IMG/VR virus record: IMGVR_UViG_3300042691_020142
Location: 1 to 64,000 of that record
DNA from: a virus
Reading direction: 5' to 3' (one strand)
DNA length: 64,000 nucleotides
A program made the translations under genes and the position numbers. Positions 54,701-63,909 of this stretch are shown here, piece by piece. A model generated the notes under the pieces. It searched no databases and was not told the origin of the DNA. It was given only the letters and a program-made list of their open reading frames with translations. Each line of letters starts with the position of its first letter. Positions within the stretch are counted from its first letter, which is position 1.

Positions 54701-57634
54701 AATTAACCCACTATTGTTTTGTAACCAAGTATAAGGTGGATATAATAAAAAGTTAATTTTTTTACTCAATGTAGCAGAAGGAACCGTAAAAATAGTTAAT
54801 GTAGTTGCCAAGTTATTAGCTATAGACCAACCTTTGATAGTAGCTTTTTCTGCGCTTAAAGTTATAGTAGTTTTAGTTGAATTTTGTGGTATTGTAAATG
54901 ATATATTTTTATTTGTTAAATAATTTAAAGATGAAAAATATCCATTATCAGAAGATATAAACCACGTTATAGATTTAGCCGAAAGTGTTGGTAAAATATC
55001 AGTATTTGATATAAATCTAAAATTATTTACGTCTTCTTTTGGTCTTGTAATTACATACTTTTCATCTCTTGTATTAGAAATATCTACTCCGGTATATGCA
55101 GAATAAACCGTTTTAAAATCAACATTGAATATTGATTTATCTGGATAATCATTTAGATATAAAAATAATTCTCCACTGACAAGATAATCTTTATTATTTG
55201 AAAATAAGTTAATTTGAAGCTCATTTGAATCAAATGAATTATCATTATCTTCTAAATAAACCTTAAAGGAAATAGTTGATATATCATCAGATGATAATAC
55301 ACTACCATATTCATACACTGAACCGTCAGTTTTAAATGCAGTTATTGGCATTGTTGATGGATTTGAATTTCCATTATATGTCCATTTCCAATATATTGGT
55401 GTATCAGAAGGAATATCAAAAGTAGATTTTCCATATAATACTTTCGATGAAACTGAAAAATTAGTTGTTTTTTCGATATTTGAAAAATCTGAATTATATA
55501 AAACAAAAGTTTTATCTTTAAAAAAATCAAAATATATTGGATTGGTTAATAATTTAGCTACTTCTTCATATTTAAAAGATTCCAAATTTATAGTTAGGAT
55601 ATCGCTACCGTACCCCGAAAACATAACCGTATTAGTAAATTCGTTAAATGGTATTATTTGACCATTAGAAAAAATATTTGGAATTAAATCTGAACTAACA
55701 TTTGATGTTAATGTTGGTGTAAATTGATTATAATCAACTCCCGCTATTGTAACTGGTAAATTAGTTGGAGTATAAGACCATCTTATAAAAGAATTTGTTA
55801 AATCTCTGCATGGTAAAACAGAAGTTGATGATAATTTAGCGCAACTTACTATTATTTGATTATCAGTTTCTGATCTTAATTCGATTTCAATCGGAAACCC
55901 AACAACTTGACTGGTTTTACCTTCGGAAAAAACTAAACTTACTAGTGATTTAGAATCTAATGTTGTACATACTGAGCTTAAAGTTGCTTTAAAATTAAGA
56001 TTTAATTGTCCAAAAATTTCTTTTGGATATGTTATTAATAAATTTTCAGCCGAAGCAGCTGGAACATAAGGAGAATTTACTAAATCATAATAAACATTTG
56101 AATTTGGACCATAAAAACATGATAAAGTTTTAGTTATTATATCATCCACATATAAACATTTAAATGATATAAAATCATTATTTGCATATGTAGACAAATT
56201 TAAATCTAAAAAATTATAATCACTTGTTATTTTTGTTTTTAATTTATAAGCAGAATAGCTTACCGAGTTTGTTGTTAGTGATTCTGAAGATACTGGTTGA
56301 ATAGATGATTTATATTTTTCAGTTATTCCCGTTGATAAATAAAAATTTAACGTTGCGGTATCACCACTAAACGTTGAATTGTTAGAATATGAAACTTTGA
56401 AAGTATAATAATGAGGAGGATAAGTTAAATTCCAAGTTTTAGATGTGTTTGTTGTTATTGATGTTGAATTATTTCCCGTTCCAACAGAAACATCATTGAA
56501 AAATTTATCACCTTCTACGATATAACTAACCGCTAAACTAGAATCTGGATATCCACTTACTAAAGGAACTATATTTCCATTCCAATCTGTTAGTGTTTTA
56601 GATTCATATTTAATATAACCAGTAGTTAAATTCCAAAATACTGTTTGTATAGAATTTAAAACGTTTTCAAGAGCGTAAGCCGCACTTATACTACTTTGTA
56701 ATAGTTGAAAAGTTTGAGTTCCTAAATTGTTTGTTATGTTTTGATTTAAAATGAAACTGGATCTCAAATCTTTTTTGATTAATGGGTTAAATTCTGGTAA
56801 TGATTGACCCAAAGCTCTTAATTCATATTTGTTTACATCTACATCACCATAAAATAATGTATTATATGTTATAAACGTAGATTCCGGTCTTATTCTTAAA
56901 CCTCTTCTATTATAAAATTCATCTAATATATAATAATAAGTATAAGGATTATATCTTTCTGAAAATTTTATTAATTCTTTTTCTCTTACTGTCTTGAAAG
57001 AACTTAAGGTATATATTAAAGTTCCTGTAGCTGGAAGAGATTCAAATGATGTTGGGGGTGTACTTCTTTTTAAATAAGAATCGGTGTAAGCCAAATCTTC
57101 AACAAAAGTATCGTAGTATTGAATTATAGAAGAACTTACTAATTTAGTTTGTGTTGTTAATGTATAATTAGTATCAGAAATTTTAGTTACGTTTGTTGGC
57201 TGTAATATTAATTTTGTTGGATATATCGAATATGCAAAATACATATTTGGATTGTTAGTATCGTATAAAGGAGATGCTATTTTTTTATCTTTAATAAAGA
57301 AAAAATTAAATATATATCCAGAATCTATATCTCTTAAATTATTAGGATTCCATGTAAAAAATGTTGGAGTTGCAGATGATGAACTTAATACATAATAAAA
57401 ATCATCATCTAATTGATAATCACCATTTGTATATGTAAAATTAGGAATGTTATATTCGGTTAATAGTTTATTTAAACCTACTGTTGGGCTTTCAAAATAT
57501 CTAAAAATGTTAAATGCTTGGAGTTCTAACGGTAAAATTCCAATTTTTACGGTATTAAAAAAATCAGGAGTTATTTTGTAAGATTCGGATGGCCAAGAAC
57601 CACTTCTTTCAAATGAAAACCCATTATTTGTCAT
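51785..57634 (-). CDS. Giant virion protein with PKD-like and NHL-propeller regions
   Basis: A 1949-residue protein, third from gp25 in transcriptional order. The first 1250 residues are strand-rich, with many short beta segments of the type seen in Ig-like stacks. A PKD-like domain (YDLYFGDGLSA; SYNVYYNDG) lies near 1275-1355. NHL-type propeller repeats cover about 1460-1730: ISIDCDSTGENIYICDTLKN, EVVTENDIVFILDYNNRC and VHPKTLLVYVLTESY. The C-terminus (about 1740-1949) ends with FCWSWKAMSCYNL and several cysteines. By position it could correspond to part of the T4 baseplate wedge (gp7/gp8 region) or a large tail decoration, but no sequence motif of those proteins was recognised. Confidence 0.8.
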   Translation of the reverse strand: MTNNGFSFERSGSWPSESYKITPDFFNTVKIGILPLELQAFNIFRYFESPTVGLNKLLTEYNIPNFTYTNGDYQLDDDFYYVLSSSSATPTFFTWNPNNLRDIDSGYIFNFFFIKDKKIASPLYDTNNPNMYFAYSIYPTKLILQPTNVTKISDTNYTLTTQTKLVSSSIIQYYDTFVEDLAYTDSYLKRSTPPTSFESLPATGTLIYTLSSFKTVREKELIKFSERYNPYTYYYILDEFYNRRGLRIRPESTFITYNTLFYGDVDVNKYELRALGQSLPEFNPLIKKDLRSSFILNQNITNNLGTQTFQLLQSSISAAYALENVLNSIQTVFWNLTTGYIKYESKTLTDWNGNIVPLVSGYPDSSLAVSYIVEGDKFFNDVSVGTGNNSTSITTNTSKTWNLTYPPHYYTFKVSYSNNSTFSGDTATLNFYLSTGITEKYKSSIQPVSSESLTTNSVSYSAYKLKTKITSDYNFLDLNLSTYANNDFISFKCLYVDDIITKTLSCFYGPNSNVYYDLVNSPYVPAASAENLLITYPKEIFGQLNLNFKATLSSVCTTLDSKSLVSLVFSEGKTSQVVGFPIEIELRSETDNQIIVSCAKLSSTSVLPCRDLTNSFIRWSYTPTNLPVTIAGVDYNQFTPTLTSNVSSDLIPNIFSNGQIIPFNEFTNTVMFSGYGSDILTINLESFKYEEVAKLLTNPIYFDFFKDKTFVLYNSDFSNIEKTTNFSVSSKVLYGKSTFDIPSDTPIYWKWTYNGNSNPSTMPITAFKTDGSVYEYGSVLSSDDISTISFKVYLEDNDNSFDSNELQINLFSNNKDYLVSGELFLYLNDYPDKSIFNVDFKTVYSAYTGVDISNTRDEKYVITRPKEDVNNFRFISNTDILPTLSAKSITWFISSDNGYFSSLNYLTNKNISFTIPQNSTKTTITLSAEKATIKGWSIANNLATTLTIFTVPSATLSKKINFLLYPPYTWLQNNSGLITLLNNTNYTLANAPTAYYGKLSNSQNFLVSSSDRSFTDYEYYYSDSKIFLTLLDSFSGSLEIPYHQQLYSNVGTPIFLSAYNEKFPKYNGINYVGLSSGNVLYNGTFNITTSTLPFSSVYLNGRDNFLQSPKIVPYDSLSMTFSSNVTSINLDENIFITTSQSFFPINSSQSPIRGVEEFLNGNVVYKLSCKYWEATTDVSPISGIYDLFILRIGDPSIPLNIKDNEITTLLLSAYATTPVTIPETTFRNVTATYTGETKLWSDISQNLSISNPITLIAYSTSVKPKFFVSSYYSVTGEDICFQFETPENSYNYKITAYDLYFGDGLSARIVDDQKYYKTYLKEGAFMLSYNVYYNDGTTNFFKSETPIIIYNNWPVYEQQKIRLLSEITLNFGDESEDTYDLDQIKIQPNEWGDADIFNTAISRLQDNLDYLIYNSQTMNTDTPTLFYGWLGNNSSEKASGITWHTLNYNKDYINSLNNAISLENEEDQTLKNKFSYFNDLKDLVVLKDKIYTIDGTNFRAFSSDKIPQEIEFENINEINSLLINPISIDCDSTGENIYICDTLKNKVYKLNVDFETYPAQINIQLSIGNLGQLEDTNKFHSPTEVVTENDIVFILDYNNRCVKQYTKDLNWMFTYYSEDFENDQPINITVHPKTLLVYVLTESYKVYIFDYFKSDVFETLDVSFIKDGYPLIKIFFDESGDFFYILNSKNLYKYTTAGTFINQVIIPNDNNLFYSSAKYSNDRSIVLCTTHSILKFHDILSIFKIGDGLPYKYWTRDQLLLSIDEFPDDITYNRSLNRLAQNIKSFRDTLDSRFVIVTEQTDAGTIEYFSLYPVSYQNRPVFSEKIENESLGVAVNEFHTPQVFNRELEELYDALLILKDFLNIKDVRILNTTQTLDNINTGCDGVFCWSWKAMSCYNLSLPVIRICNINPITYSELESKYPREYIYASTNTYGSATSKCCDTQESPIK

Positions 57635-57642
57635 ATATAATA

Positions 57643-57650
57643 TATTTAGA
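57643..57650 (-). promoter_or_regulatory. Late-promoter-like TCTAAATA
   Basis: TCTAAATA 8 bases upstream of ATG 57634 in the 32-bp gap before the giant gene. Confidence 0.4.
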
Positions 57651-57666
57651 GTAAAAAATTAATTTA

Positions 57667-60600
57667 TCACTCTAATAAACCTAAACCTTTATATAATTCA
57701 TATGAGAATAAAGTATCCATTATCCCACCATCTCTTATCCATTCGTGATGTGATGATAAATTTCTGTTTAATACGGTTTGATCGTTGTTCCAATCTATCA
57801 TTCCGTCTATGTAAACCTCATTTTTATATGGGATAAACTCGTAAAACTCATAAAAAACTTTCCAATCATCACCAAGATTTAATATTTCCGCTAAACCACT
57901 TAAATTATATGTTGATATTCCTACATTTAAAGAACTTACAACTGAAAAATTATTAGAAAAATAATAACCAGTTTCTATTTTTTTATGATCGTTTAAACTT
58001 TTAGTTTTAAGTATAACCGGAACACCAGCTGTTACCATATAACTATCTGATTTTAATAATTTTCCTCTATTAAAATTATCATTTTTGTTGTATTTTTTAA
58101 AGTTAAAATTATCTTCTAATGTAGATCCCCAAAGTTTAGATTGATTTATACTTAAAACATCCATTAATCTTCTTATTTCTAAAGGAAAATTTAATTTAAA
58201 ATCATCTCCGTTTAAATCTACGGATTGTGATAAATCATATAATGTTTTAATGTCACATGTATCTACATCAGATTGATTTGAAACGAAATTTGATATTTTT
58301 TCATATAAATTAACACCTAAATCATTATGTTCAAATGGGTATTTTCCATATATAGAAGATAAAAACGTATCAAATAAAAATTCTGATTTTTTAAGTTCTG
58401 GTTGAAAAGCTATACTTTTCATGTTACCCGCTAAATCATGATTTTGATTAATTTTAAAAAAATCAAAAGGATTTTTATCGTAAAAATTTAAATAATTTGT
58501 TTCTCCTGTTAATTGACGAGTATTACTTAAAAAATCTACTCTATCTATATATTTTAAAACCCATCTAAGACCAGTCCAATCTCCTTGTGCCTGTGCGGAC
58601 TTTGACCAATAATTAAATTCTAATTTTGTTGGTGAGTTTTCACCATAATTTTCATTTGAAAATAAAAAACCTTTTGGGTTTAAATGAAAATAATCTTTAA
58701 TTTCCAAATTATCTCCATCTACTATATAGATTTTATTTTCTATAGAATTTATAACATATATGTTATTTAAAGAATCTGTTGCTATTCCTTCTAATGCTGT
58801 TTCATCAGCATTTTCATTTGGATTAAACCAGTCTGGAACATTATCAGAATATCCTCCAGAAGTTATCTTTAATTTTTTTTGTCTTCCGTTTATATTATTT
58901 ATAGTTCCTATCCAATGATAACCAAACGTAAACCAAGGATTTTCATACTTGTCTATTGTTAGATGATTGATGCTATTAAAGGGTCCGAACGAACTTAATA
59001 AAACTCCCTCAGAATTTCTTTTTTCTATAAAACTAGACATATGTCTAGATGCTAAAGGAGGTCTTAATTCATGATCTAGTGTAAATTGATCCCCAACAAC
59101 CCAAATATTATTGTATATATCACATTTGATTTCTTGCGGACTAGAACAAAGAGGATATGAAATAGTTTTTAAAACATTTCCATTCTTATCATATTTAACG
59201 ATCCACCCACTTAAAGGGCTAGAATAAGACATCCAAACATTATCTTCTCTGTCAGTATCAACACCAGTTGGTTCTATTAAATTTATATCATAGTCTTCAT
59301 TATCATTATAAACATTAACAATATCATCGAAAAAATTTAAAAATGAACTGTTATTACCACCGCTTAAATCATATCCTATACTATTAATTGGAGATGATAC
59401 AAATAATAAATTCCCATTTTTATCAAACTTTAAAGATGATATGGTGTCATATAAAGTAACCCACATATTTTTATCACCATCTAATGCAATACATGCTGGT
59501 GATATTTGCCCGAATAATTTTTTGTTTACTAAAAATTCAAAGTTATTTTTATAAAAGATATCACTTAAATTTATAGTGGATAATAATTCTCCAGTGCAAG
59601 AAAATTTATATATAATATTATTTTCAGAATCACACATCCAAGCTTGATAATCCGGAGCAGGAAGAGCAGCTATTGAATACACTCCATGAAATCCAGATAA
59701 TGGGTGAACGTCTTGTAAAAATGATACGGTTGTTATTGGTTTTATAACAGGAACATCAAATGCTTTTATAAAAGAATTGTTTAAATTTTTACATGATAAT
59801 TGATCGATCCAATCGTTTTTAAAATATTGTATAGATGCCGCCATTCCAGCTTCTGGATTAGAAACCCAAAATATTGGGTTATATAAATTTGAAGTTAATT
59901 TAGGAATATTGGTTATGGTTGCATTAGCTACTATTTTAACGTTTTTTGCTGAAACACTTTCAACTTCAAACGAACCTTTAAAATAACCAGCAGATTTAAA
60001 TCCAGTTTCTTTATCCAAGAAGTTTATCTCTTGCGGAGATGGTGTAATATTTGCGCTTATACCACAAACCATAATATTTATAGTTTGGGTGTTTTCTTCA
60101 TTATAAGGTATGTAATGACAAAAATTAGATTCTGGATTATATAACTTTATTCCGTTTCCGTGGTTGAACTCAAAATTTATCTTATCATCAAAAACAAATT
60201 TTGTTATAATAGGTTGTTTAGATAAAGACCATCTAGTATCAACATAACCCCTCAATCCGTTTTCTGTTATATCAATGTAATCTGGATATCTCCAGATAAA
60301 GACGTGAGGCATAATCGCCATTGCTTTACTATTACTAAAACTCGGTAGATTTTCTCCGGTATTATAGCTATCATGAAAAGAATTTATCGCGCTTGTTTGT
60401 AAAGTAGCTATTATCGTAGTGTATGGATCTCTATTTTCTATAGCGTCTATATTATAAAGATCATCAATCAAATAAAATTCCGCATATCCAGTTACTCCTA
60501 CCGTGGTTCCATTAGTGTCTAATAAACCATCTTTATCTATTTTAATTTCAGTATCTATGGTTTCTATAGATTCTATCTCGTTTCCATTTATATCTAAAAA

Positions 60601-61038
60601 TCTCCACTCTGGTCTTAAAAAAGACCATTTATTTTTTGGTCTTTGATAAGCGTATGACTTTGAAAACTGAGTAGATAAATCTATTACGTGTTTTCCTACA
60701 GAAGATGACGTTATTTTAACTTTAAATGGATATTGATTATAGTGAGATGCAAATGTTGGTGGGGGAACCGTGTCAAAACGTATAGACTCTGTTAGAAATA
60801 ATGATATGTTTATTGACGTGGTTAACGTGGTGAATGTGCCGTCGTTTTTATATGCATTTACTGTTACTTCATATGAATTTGGTTTATCATATGTATATGT
60901 TGGTGTCGGAACTCTACTAAAATTTCCATCACCAAAATTCCACAAAAAGGTTTTATATTCGTTTAATATAGAATCGTCTAATTTAAATGTTAATGGAGTT
61001 GCTTTTGCGAATCCAAAATTTTGTGAAATACTAATCAT
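57667..61038 (-). CDS. Large virion protein with N-terminal PKD domain and NHL propeller, gp7 position
   Basis: An 1123-residue protein. Residues 1-85 are a PKD domain (FLWNFGDGNFS and TYTYDKPNSYEVTVNAY). Residues about 430-800 contain NHL-type repeats: AWMCDSENNIIYKFSC, CIALDGDKNMWVTLYD, VDTDREDNVWMSYSS, CDIYNNIWVVGD and IATDSLNNIYVINS. The C-terminal 300 residues mix helices and strands (DIKTLYDLSQSVDLNGDDF; YEFIPYKNEVYIDGMIDW). It is encoded 3 bp after gp6, in the slot that T4 uses for wedge protein gp7 (1032 residues). Length and order suggest a gp7 counterpart; the propeller would be an unusual addition. Confidence 0.78.
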   Translation of the reverse strand: MISISQNFGFAKATPLTFKLDDSILNEYKTFLWNFGDGNFSRVPTPTYTYDKPNSYEVTVNAYKNDGTFTTLTTSINISLFLTESIRFDTVPPPTFASHYNQYPFKVKITSSSVGKHVIDLSTQFSKSYAYQRPKNKWSFLRPEWRFLDINGNEIESIETIDTEIKIDKDGLLDTNGTTVGVTGYAEFYLIDDLYNIDAIENRDPYTTIIATLQTSAINSFHDSYNTGENLPSFSNSKAMAIMPHVFIWRYPDYIDITENGLRGYVDTRWSLSKQPIITKFVFDDKINFEFNHGNGIKLYNPESNFCHYIPYNEENTQTINIMVCGISANITPSPQEINFLDKETGFKSAGYFKGSFEVESVSAKNVKIVANATITNIPKLTSNLYNPIFWVSNPEAGMAASIQYFKNDWIDQLSCKNLNNSFIKAFDVPVIKPITTVSFLQDVHPLSGFHGVYSIAALPAPDYQAWMCDSENNIIYKFSCTGELLSTINLSDIFYKNNFEFLVNKKLFGQISPACIALDGDKNMWVTLYDTISSLKFDKNGNLLFVSSPINSIGYDLSGGNNSSFLNFFDDIVNVYNDNEDYDINLIEPTGVDTDREDNVWMSYSSPLSGWIVKYDKNGNVLKTISYPLCSSPQEIKCDIYNNIWVVGDQFTLDHELRPPLASRHMSSFIEKRNSEGVLLSSFGPFNSINHLTIDKYENPWFTFGYHWIGTINNINGRQKKLKITSGGYSDNVPDWFNPNENADETALEGIATDSLNNIYVINSIENKIYIVDGDNLEIKDYFHLNPKGFLFSNENYGENSPTKLEFNYWSKSAQAQGDWTGLRWVLKYIDRVDFLSNTRQLTGETNYLNFYDKNPFDFFKINQNHDLAGNMKSIAFQPELKKSEFLFDTFLSSIYGKYPFEHNDLGVNLYEKISNFVSNQSDVDTCDIKTLYDLSQSVDLNGDDFKLNFPLEIRRLMDVLSINQSKLWGSTLEDNFNFKKYNKNDNFNRGKLLKSDSYMVTAGVPVILKTKSLNDHKKIETGYYFSNNFSVVSSLNVGISTYNLSGLAEILNLGDDWKVFYEFYEFIPYKNEVYIDGMIDWNNDQTVLNRNLSSHHEWIRDGGIMDTLFSYELYKGLGLLE

Positions 61039-61041
61039 ATC

Positions 61042-62841
61042 TTAAAAATCAGCAGCTTTAATTGAACCTGTTTTTTCGACTATATCTATTCTTGAGAATA
61101 AATTTGATATATTGTTAAATATTGGATATTTGAAGTTTTCCAATTGTATATTTTGAGAATGAACGGATGAATCCAATTCTGGATAAACTGAATTCCAAAA
61201 TATAAAAGATAAACCTTCAATATTTAAATCTACGTCGGTTCTATACGTTTGGATTCTATCTATACTTTCAATATTCAATATATCTGTAGAAATTTGATAT
61301 ATATCAATCATTTGACCTAATTTGTTAACACTTCTATCAAAGTATGATTTAAAAACATTTTCTATGTCTTTTTTAATAGCCGAATCCGCCCTTCTGCTAT
61401 TTAAAGATTTTGTTATTTTTATTCTAGTTAATTCTGATATGTCAGGAGATACGGTTTCGTTTTGTTTTTGTAAATAAAAATCAAGATATATATAAACCGG
61501 ATCCATTGGTACTATATGAGAAGTTAATATTTTATTTTCTTGTAGACCATTTATTATTATTTCTTTTTGAGGGGGTGTTATATATTCTTGAATTCCATTT
61601 TTAGGAACCATATAAACGTATAAATTATTAAAATTACAACTTGTTGAAAATTTAATTTGATTAAAAAGTAAACGATTGTCTTTTTGTGGTTCATTTAAAC
61701 CAATATCAAAAAGATATTTCATATAATTTTTTAAGAAATTTTCATTATTAACCACCTTTAAATCCGCTAAAAAAGAACTGTAATTTGAATTTAAATATGC
61801 TTCATAATCAGTAGATGTAACTAACCTATATTGAGATCTAAATGTTTTAGGTGCATTTTTTCTAATAGAATCTACATTTTCTTCGTCTGAAAATATTGTT
61901 GATGGATAATCATTATCAATAGTAATATTTTTTAATTGATCTGTAGTTAAATAATTTTCATATATCGCTGAAGTATCATTTAAAACATTTACAAAATTAA
62001 CAGAATTAAAAGATATTAAAGGAGAATTTCTTAATCCGTTTGGTCCTATTCCACTTACATTTTTATCAACTTTTAAAAAGTATATTAAAACGCTATCATT
62101 TTGATTTAATTTTGATCCATTTATATCATCGCCGAATTTTATTTCGTATCTTTTATTTTCATTAAATCTAACTTCATATACTTCATCTTTCGAGTTGAAT
62201 AAAAATAATTCAGAGCATCTTGTCCATTTTTCCCATTTGTTATTATTAGATCTTTTTACATATACATCTATATTGAAATGATCTATATAGATGTTTTCTG
62301 GTAATGCTAAATAAACTATTTCATTGTCCATACCAGTAGCATTATATATAGGATATTCTTGATATATTCCTTGATAAATTAAATATGTGTTTGCTATATT
62401 TTCTATCACTTCATTTCCACTGGTAAATTTAGTAAATGTTAAATCTTGATTGATAGAATATGTAGTTCCGCCTACTGATATGTAACTATATCTAGGTATA
62501 GTATAGTTTGCGGCTGGTAGTGTAGATGGCGCTGTAATTTTATAAGGTACGTTTTGACCTAATCTACCAACAGGATTATAGTTTAGTGTTTTAACTATCC
62601 TGTTCATGTTTTCATATATTTGAGACTCGGAAAACATGCTTTCTGAAGATGTTTTGTTTAAATAATAAAGTAAAGTTCCAAAAGTAAAACTTATAACATC
62701 TAACAAAGATGATAAATTTGATCCTTGATAGTTTTGATCTGTAAAAACTTTTCCTCTATTTAACCTATCAATCACCAAATCTCTTAGACTTAGAGCATCA
62801 AATGAAAGATAAGAGTTTTTATTTAAAAGATTATTGTCCAT
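61042..62841 (-). CDS. 6: Baseplate wedge protein gp6-like (baseplate J type)
   Basis: A 599-residue protein matching T4 gp6, the wedge subunit that forms the inner baseplate ring and triggers sheath contraction. The N-terminus (LRDLVIDRLNRGKVFTDQNY, then SSLLDVISFTFGTLLYYLN) and the NMNRIVKTLNYNPVG segment near 85 are typical of gp6/baseplate-J proteins. A central ligand-binding-like beta domain has YEVRFNENKRYEIKFGDDI. TSTDYEAYLNSNYSSFLADL near 345-365 is the conserved 'V-x-ADYE' stretch. It follows gp25 by 14 bp as in T4-like phages. The length is close to T4 gp6 (660). Confidence 0.92.
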   Translation of the reverse strand: MDNNLLNKNSYLSFDALSLRDLVIDRLNRGKVFTDQNYQGSNLSSLLDVISFTFGTLLYYLNKTSSESMFSESQIYENMNRIVKTLNYNPVGRLGQNVPYKITAPSTLPAANYTIPRYSYISVGGTTYSINQDLTFTKFTSGNEVIENIANTYLIYQGIYQEYPIYNATGMDNEIVYLALPENIYIDHFNIDVYVKRSNNNKWEKWTRCSELFLFNSKDEVYEVRFNENKRYEIKFGDDINGSKLNQNDSVLIYFLKVDKNVSGIGPNGLRNSPLISFNSVNFVNVLNDTSAIYENYLTTDQLKNITIDNDYPSTIFSDEENVDSIRKNAPKTFRSQYRLVTSTDYEAYLNSNYSSFLADLKVVNNENFLKNYMKYLFDIGLNEPQKDNRLLFNQIKFSTSCNFNNLYVYMVPKNGIQEYITPPQKEIIINGLQENKILTSHIVPMDPVYIYLDFYLQKQNETVSPDISELTRIKITKSLNSRRADSAIKKDIENVFKSYFDRSVNKLGQMIDIYQISTDILNIESIDRIQTYRTDVDLNIEGLSFIFWNSVYPELDSSVHSQNIQLENFKYPIFNNISNLFSRIDIVEKTGSIKAADF

Positions 62842-62855
62842 TATTAATAATTATC

Positions 62856-63362
62856 TTAAATTAAGATTTCTCCTCCCCTTAATGCTAATATATTTAATAC
62901 ATTTTCTTTAGTTATATCTAAAAAAGAATATACAACTAAAATTTGATACTGATTTTCGTCTGGTTGAGGAACAACTTTAATTTTTTGAACTCTAATTCTT
63001 GGTTCAAAATTTTCGATATCGTTTAAAATTTCTTGACCTATCATTCTTGCATATACTTCACTAACAGGCTCAAAAAGATATTGTTCCAAAGATGAACCAA
63101 ATTCCGGTGCTAATATTTTTTCTCCTTTTTTTGTTGTTAATATATTTCTTACAGAATTTTTAACCGCTAAAATATCATTATCAACTCTTATATCTTTAGA
63201 ATCTGTAGTATTTTTACCCAATCCAATATTTTTTAATAATTGAAGATCAAGATGTAAATCTGTATATACTGAATCTGTATCTACAACTTCTTCATATACC
63301 TTAGTATCTGGAGAATTAACTTGTTTTGGTCTTACTAAATTATTTAAATCGATTTTAGCCAT
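62856..63362 (-). CDS. 25: Baseplate wedge protein gp25-like (GPW/gp25 family)
   Basis: A 168-residue protein of the GPW_gp25 family, a small wedge component that joins gp6 and the sheath initiator end of the tail tube. NDILAVKNSVRNILTTKKGE (62-81) and PEFGSSLEQYLFEP (86-99) are the family signatures; EPRIRVQKIKVVP near 130 is the conserved late strand. T4 gp25 has 132 residues, so an N-terminal extension of about 30-40 residues (including RPKQVNSPDT) is present. It heads the baseplate operon; TATAAGTA at 63375-63382, 12 bases upstream of the ATG, is a candidate start element. Confidence 0.95.
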   Translation of the reverse strand: MAKIDLNNLVRPKQVNSPDTKVYEEVVDTDSVYTDLHLDLQLLKNIGLGKNTTDSKDIRVDNDILAVKNSVRNILTTKKGEKILAPEFGSSLEQYLFEPVSEVYARMIGQEILNDIENFEPRIRVQKIKVVPQPDENQYQILVVYSFLDITKENVLNILALRGGEILI

Positions 63363-63387
63363 TTTGAGTGTAAATACTTATAGTATT
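63363..63387. promoter_or_regulatory. Short divergent promoter region
   Basis: These 25 bases separate gp25 (minus) from the plus-strand gene. TATAAGTA on the minus strand (63375-63382) and TGTAAATA on the plus strand (63369-63376) overlap by two bases, with 12 and 11 bases to the respective ATGs. Both are imperfect late-promoter-like elements. Confidence 0.4.
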
Positions 63388-63909
63388 ATGTCAAAGTTTA
63401 ACAAGTTCAACACTCTTTTAGAAACAGCATTTGCACACTATTCTAATGGTGGATTCAGAGAAGGATCTCCGATTAGAATTAAAAAAGCATTCTTAAATTC
63501 TCCCTACTGTAAACAACATTATGGTAGAGATACTGAATTTTTCAATTTTTTAAGCGATTTAATCACTTCTGATTATTTTTTCTTTATTAAAAGAGTAGCA
63601 TCTAGTGGTTCAGAACAAAACGTTAAAGACGCTAACGCTAATGAAGGTACTGGTGATGTTTATTTAGTCTTAAGAATGGACCCAAGATCTGTAAGAGTAC
63701 CAACAGAACTTGCTGAATTTACAGTTCCGGGCAATCATGAATACGTTGAAGTATTAAATTTTGGTGCTAACTTACCTCCGGTTCAAGGTATTCCAAATAA
63801 ATACGAAAAAATACCTGTTTACAAAAAACCAGAAGAAGTAAAAGTAGATACATCTTTAGGAAATCAACCAAAAGATAATAGTTTACCAAAAACAAATACT
63901 AAAATTTAA
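63388..63909 (+). CDS. Conserved-looking phage protein next to gp25, unknown function
   Basis: A 173-residue protein. I start at ATG 63388 (MSKFNKFNTLLETAF); a TTG at 63364 would overlap the gp25 promoter region. Residues 10-60 contain YSNGGFREGSPIRIKKAFLNS and HYGRDTEFFNFLSDL, which look conserved. The middle (about 95-125) has DVYLVLRMDPRSVRVPTELA. The last 30 residues are a low-complexity tail rich in K, P, N and T. It may be a structural or scaffold protein by position; I do not recognise the family. Its stop overlaps a possible convergent gene at the window edge. Confidence 0.72.
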   Translation: MSKFNKFNTLLETAFAHYSNGGFREGSPIRIKKAFLNSPYCKQHYGRDTEFFNFLSDLITSDYFFFIKRVASSGSEQNVKDANANEGTGDVYLVLRMDPRSVRVPTELAEFTVPGNHEYVEVLNFGANLPPVQGIPNKYEKIPVYKKPEEVKVDTSLGNQPKDNSLPKTNTKI

